This document shows, in pieces, positions 21,633 through 22,792 of a stretch of 22,792 nt of DNA. This stretch comes from CAIQPO01 sp964648275 (GTDB lineage Bacteria > Patescibacteriota > Microgenomatia > UBA1400 > MFAQ01): positions 1 through 22,792 of the forward strand of contig CAZYOB010000017.1 of the NCBI GenBank assembly GCA_964648275.1. The letters are read 5' to 3'. The notes beneath the pieces are model-generated. The model did not search any database. It saw only the letters and a list, made by a program, of their open reading frames with translations, and was not told the DNA's origin. The stretch's first letter is position 1. Each line of letters starts with the position of its first letter. A program made the translations under genes and the position numbers.

Positions 21633-22211
21633 TTATTCTTCCTTAAGAGGTGTAGCCAAGATAATAAATCGTTTCAGGTTGGTTCCCGGGGGGTAACAGG
21701 TCATGAGGATCAAGTCATTGGAGTTCAAACCGGTCAGGTAATCAATTCTGTCCGGCTCAACCACAAGCTTTTCGGTAACCAAATATTTATATGGCTTGTA
21801 TTGGAAATAAAGAGTGATTTCGTCACCATCATACAGTTTCGGCAGGAGATAAAAAATGGAATTATATTTTAGAGCCTCAACGAAATTTACGGATGAATGG
21901 GCAAAAATAAATACGTTACCTTTTTCTCCGGGCACCGAGCTTCCCTTTGCATGAGCGACTCCGAGAGAGAGGGCAGATTGATAGATCGTTGGATCAAAAG
22001 GATCAACATCTTTTATGACTGCCGAGTTGATGGCAAGTTTAGGAATCATGATGCCGAAATTCGGAGAGACTGGCTTGACCACTTCAGTTGAGGGGGTACT
22101 ATCCAGTCGCCTAATTTGGAAATCCGATTCTTGCTTGATTATGGGAAGGTAGGTGAGGATAAGAATCACTAGAGAAGATCCGACAAGTAAATAACCCAAC
22201 CATAACTTCAT
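21633..22211 (-). CDS. Sortase family cysteine transpeptidase
   Basis: A 192-residue sortase. An N-terminal transmembrane anchor (about 4-25) and linker are followed by the sortase barrel: IMIPKLAINSAV, SLGVAHAKGSSVPGEKGNVFIFAHSS with catalytic H105, LYDGDEITLYF, and LILMTCYPPGTNLKRFII with catalytic C172 and R181. The TCYPPGTNLKR form resembles class D/E-type sortases. The enzyme cuts C-terminal sorting signals and joins surface proteins to an envelope nucleophile, or assembles pilin polymers. It begins 9 nt after the stop of a tail-anchored surface protein, its probable substrate or partner. All catalytic residues are present. Confidence 0.93.
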   Translation of the reverse strand: MKLWLGYLLVGSSLVILILTYLPIIKQESDFQIRRLDSTPSTEVVKPVSPNFGIMIPKLAINSAVIKDVDPFDPTIYQSALSLGVAHAKGSSVPGEKGNVFIFAHSSVNFVEALKYNSIFYLLPKLYDGDEITLYFQYKPYKYLVTEKLVVEPDRIDYLTGLNSNDLILMTCYPPGTNLKRFIILATPLKEE

Positions 22212-22220
22212 AACTCTATT

Positions 22221-22792
22221 TTAGGCTATTTTTTTGTACGAGCGCATGATGAAGTAACCTGCGATCAGAAGCAAGGGGATAATCAACCACTTGTATAGTT
22301 TGCTAGTGGAAGTTTGGGAACCGAGAACCTCGGGTGAGGGCGAAACTGTTATTTCTTCCGGTGTCCCATCAGCTGTTGCCTCGTCCTCAGAATCTGATCC
22401 AGGGGTAGTTACATCTCCCGGCTGAGTTACTTGAGATGAAGTGGATAATAAGGCTCCTGGAGTAGTCGTAGTAGTCTGGGTTGCGGTTGTGGTAGAGGTT
22501 TCGGTAATGACTTTGGTATATCCATCCCCTACTATGCCGGATACATTATCAGAAGCATCTACTGCCCTTAAGACATAGAAATATTCCTTTTGACAGTCCG
22601 GAACACTATTAACGATCTGACCTTCTTGATTGGATCCAATAGAGAGAGTGACTACCCTGCCTCCCGAATCAATGCTGATTGTCTTGGTATCGGAGCGGAA
22701 TAACTCAACCTTAACTGTTTTTCCACCGTCATCGGCTGTTTTGAATTTGATACGGTAGTCACAGCTATTAATCTTTTCTTTGGAGTAAGAAT
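22221..22792 (-). CDS. Surface protein with FnIII/Ig-like domain, Thr-rich stalk and C-terminal anchor (partial, 5' end outside window)
   Basis: I read this frame from the reverse strand; 189 codons are present and the N-terminus is beyond the window edge. The order is a beta-sandwich-type region (SCDYRIKFKTADDGGKTVKV, then YFYVLRAVDASDNVSG, a pattern typical of fibronectin-III or similar adhesin repeats, with two Cys that could pair), a Thr/Ser-rich, acidic stalk (TSTTTATQTTTTTPG and following, about 80 residues), and a C-terminal hydrophobic helix (WLIIPLLLIAGYFIM) with a basic tail RSYKKIA. This helix plus basic tail is the layout of a cell-wall sorting signal, but no LPXTG is present; SPEVLGSQTST precedes the helix. 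It is co-directional with the sortase and 9 nt from it. Confidence 0.75.
   Translation of the reverse strand, partial: SYSKEKINSCDYRIKFKTADDGGKTVKVELFRSDTKTISIDSGGRVVTLSIGSNQEGQIVNSVPDCQKEYFYVLRAVDASDNVSGIVGDGYTKVITETSTTTATQTTTTTPGALLSTSSQVTQPGDVTTPGSDSEDEATADGTPEEITVSPSPEVLGSQTSTSKLYKWLIIPLLLIAGYFIMRSYKKIA

Overview
The window looks like part of a chromosomal scaffold from a Candidate Phyla Radiation (Patescibacteria) bacterium, most likely Microgenomates-like. The reasons are tightly overlapping genes, many GT-C membrane glycosyltransferases of the 'PTPS-related' type, a sortase, a CAP-domain protein and several small membrane or secreted proteins of no clear family. This placement is inference; no rRNA or strong marker is present. 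TGA ends many genes here (orn, three ATGA junctions beside it, and others), so the UGA=Gly code of Gracilibacteria and Absconditabacteria is excluded. Two runs of 100 N (15183-15282 and 21271-21370) are scaffold gaps and each interrupts a gene.

Region 1 (1-11274, minus strand) is one nine-gene surface-glycan operon in which all eight junctions overlap. In order of transcription it holds a GT2 transferase, a GT39-like GT-C transferase, oligoribonuclease (orn), a second GT2, a second GT39-like protein, three tandem PTPS-related GT-C paralogs, and a Wzx-type flippase cut by the window edge. The plausible logic is that GT2 enzymes load sugars onto polyprenyl phosphate, GT-C enzymes use those donors outside the membrane, and the flippase moves lipid-linked glycans. 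Orn does not fit this logic. A palindromic -10 element (11282-11291) probably serves both this operon and the divergent GT-C gene at 11301-12416 (plus).

Region 2 (12430-15125, minus) has a stand-alone radical SAM/SPASM-like gene with its own terminator, a strong Shine-Dalgarno sequence and a possible SD-masking hairpin. Upstream of it lies a small CDGSH iron-sulfur protein followed by a GT2-GtrA fusion. Divergent from these is trmD (15175-15576, plus), whose middle is lost in the first gap.

Region 3 (15577-20079, minus) reads rfbC-like, rfbD-like, a secreted helical protein, a single-pass membrane protein, a membrane-anchored SurA/PrsA-like protein without a parvulin domain, a membrane-anchored SagB-type nitroreductase-fold protein, and a 67-residue helical protein. 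Between the promoter and rfbC lies what reads as the remains of rfbB (dTDP-glucose 4,6-dehydratase): a few N-terminal codons, then a C-terminal stretch broken by a TAG in place of a Trp codon.

Region 4 (20097-22792, minus) is a cell-surface block: a partial Thr-rich, tail-anchored surface protein, a sortase, a gap-broken exported protein with a good promoter and terminator, a membrane-flanked CAP protein and an 84-residue membrane protein. No intergenic stretch exceeds 300 bases, and I saw no tRNA, rRNA, CRISPR or insertion sequence.
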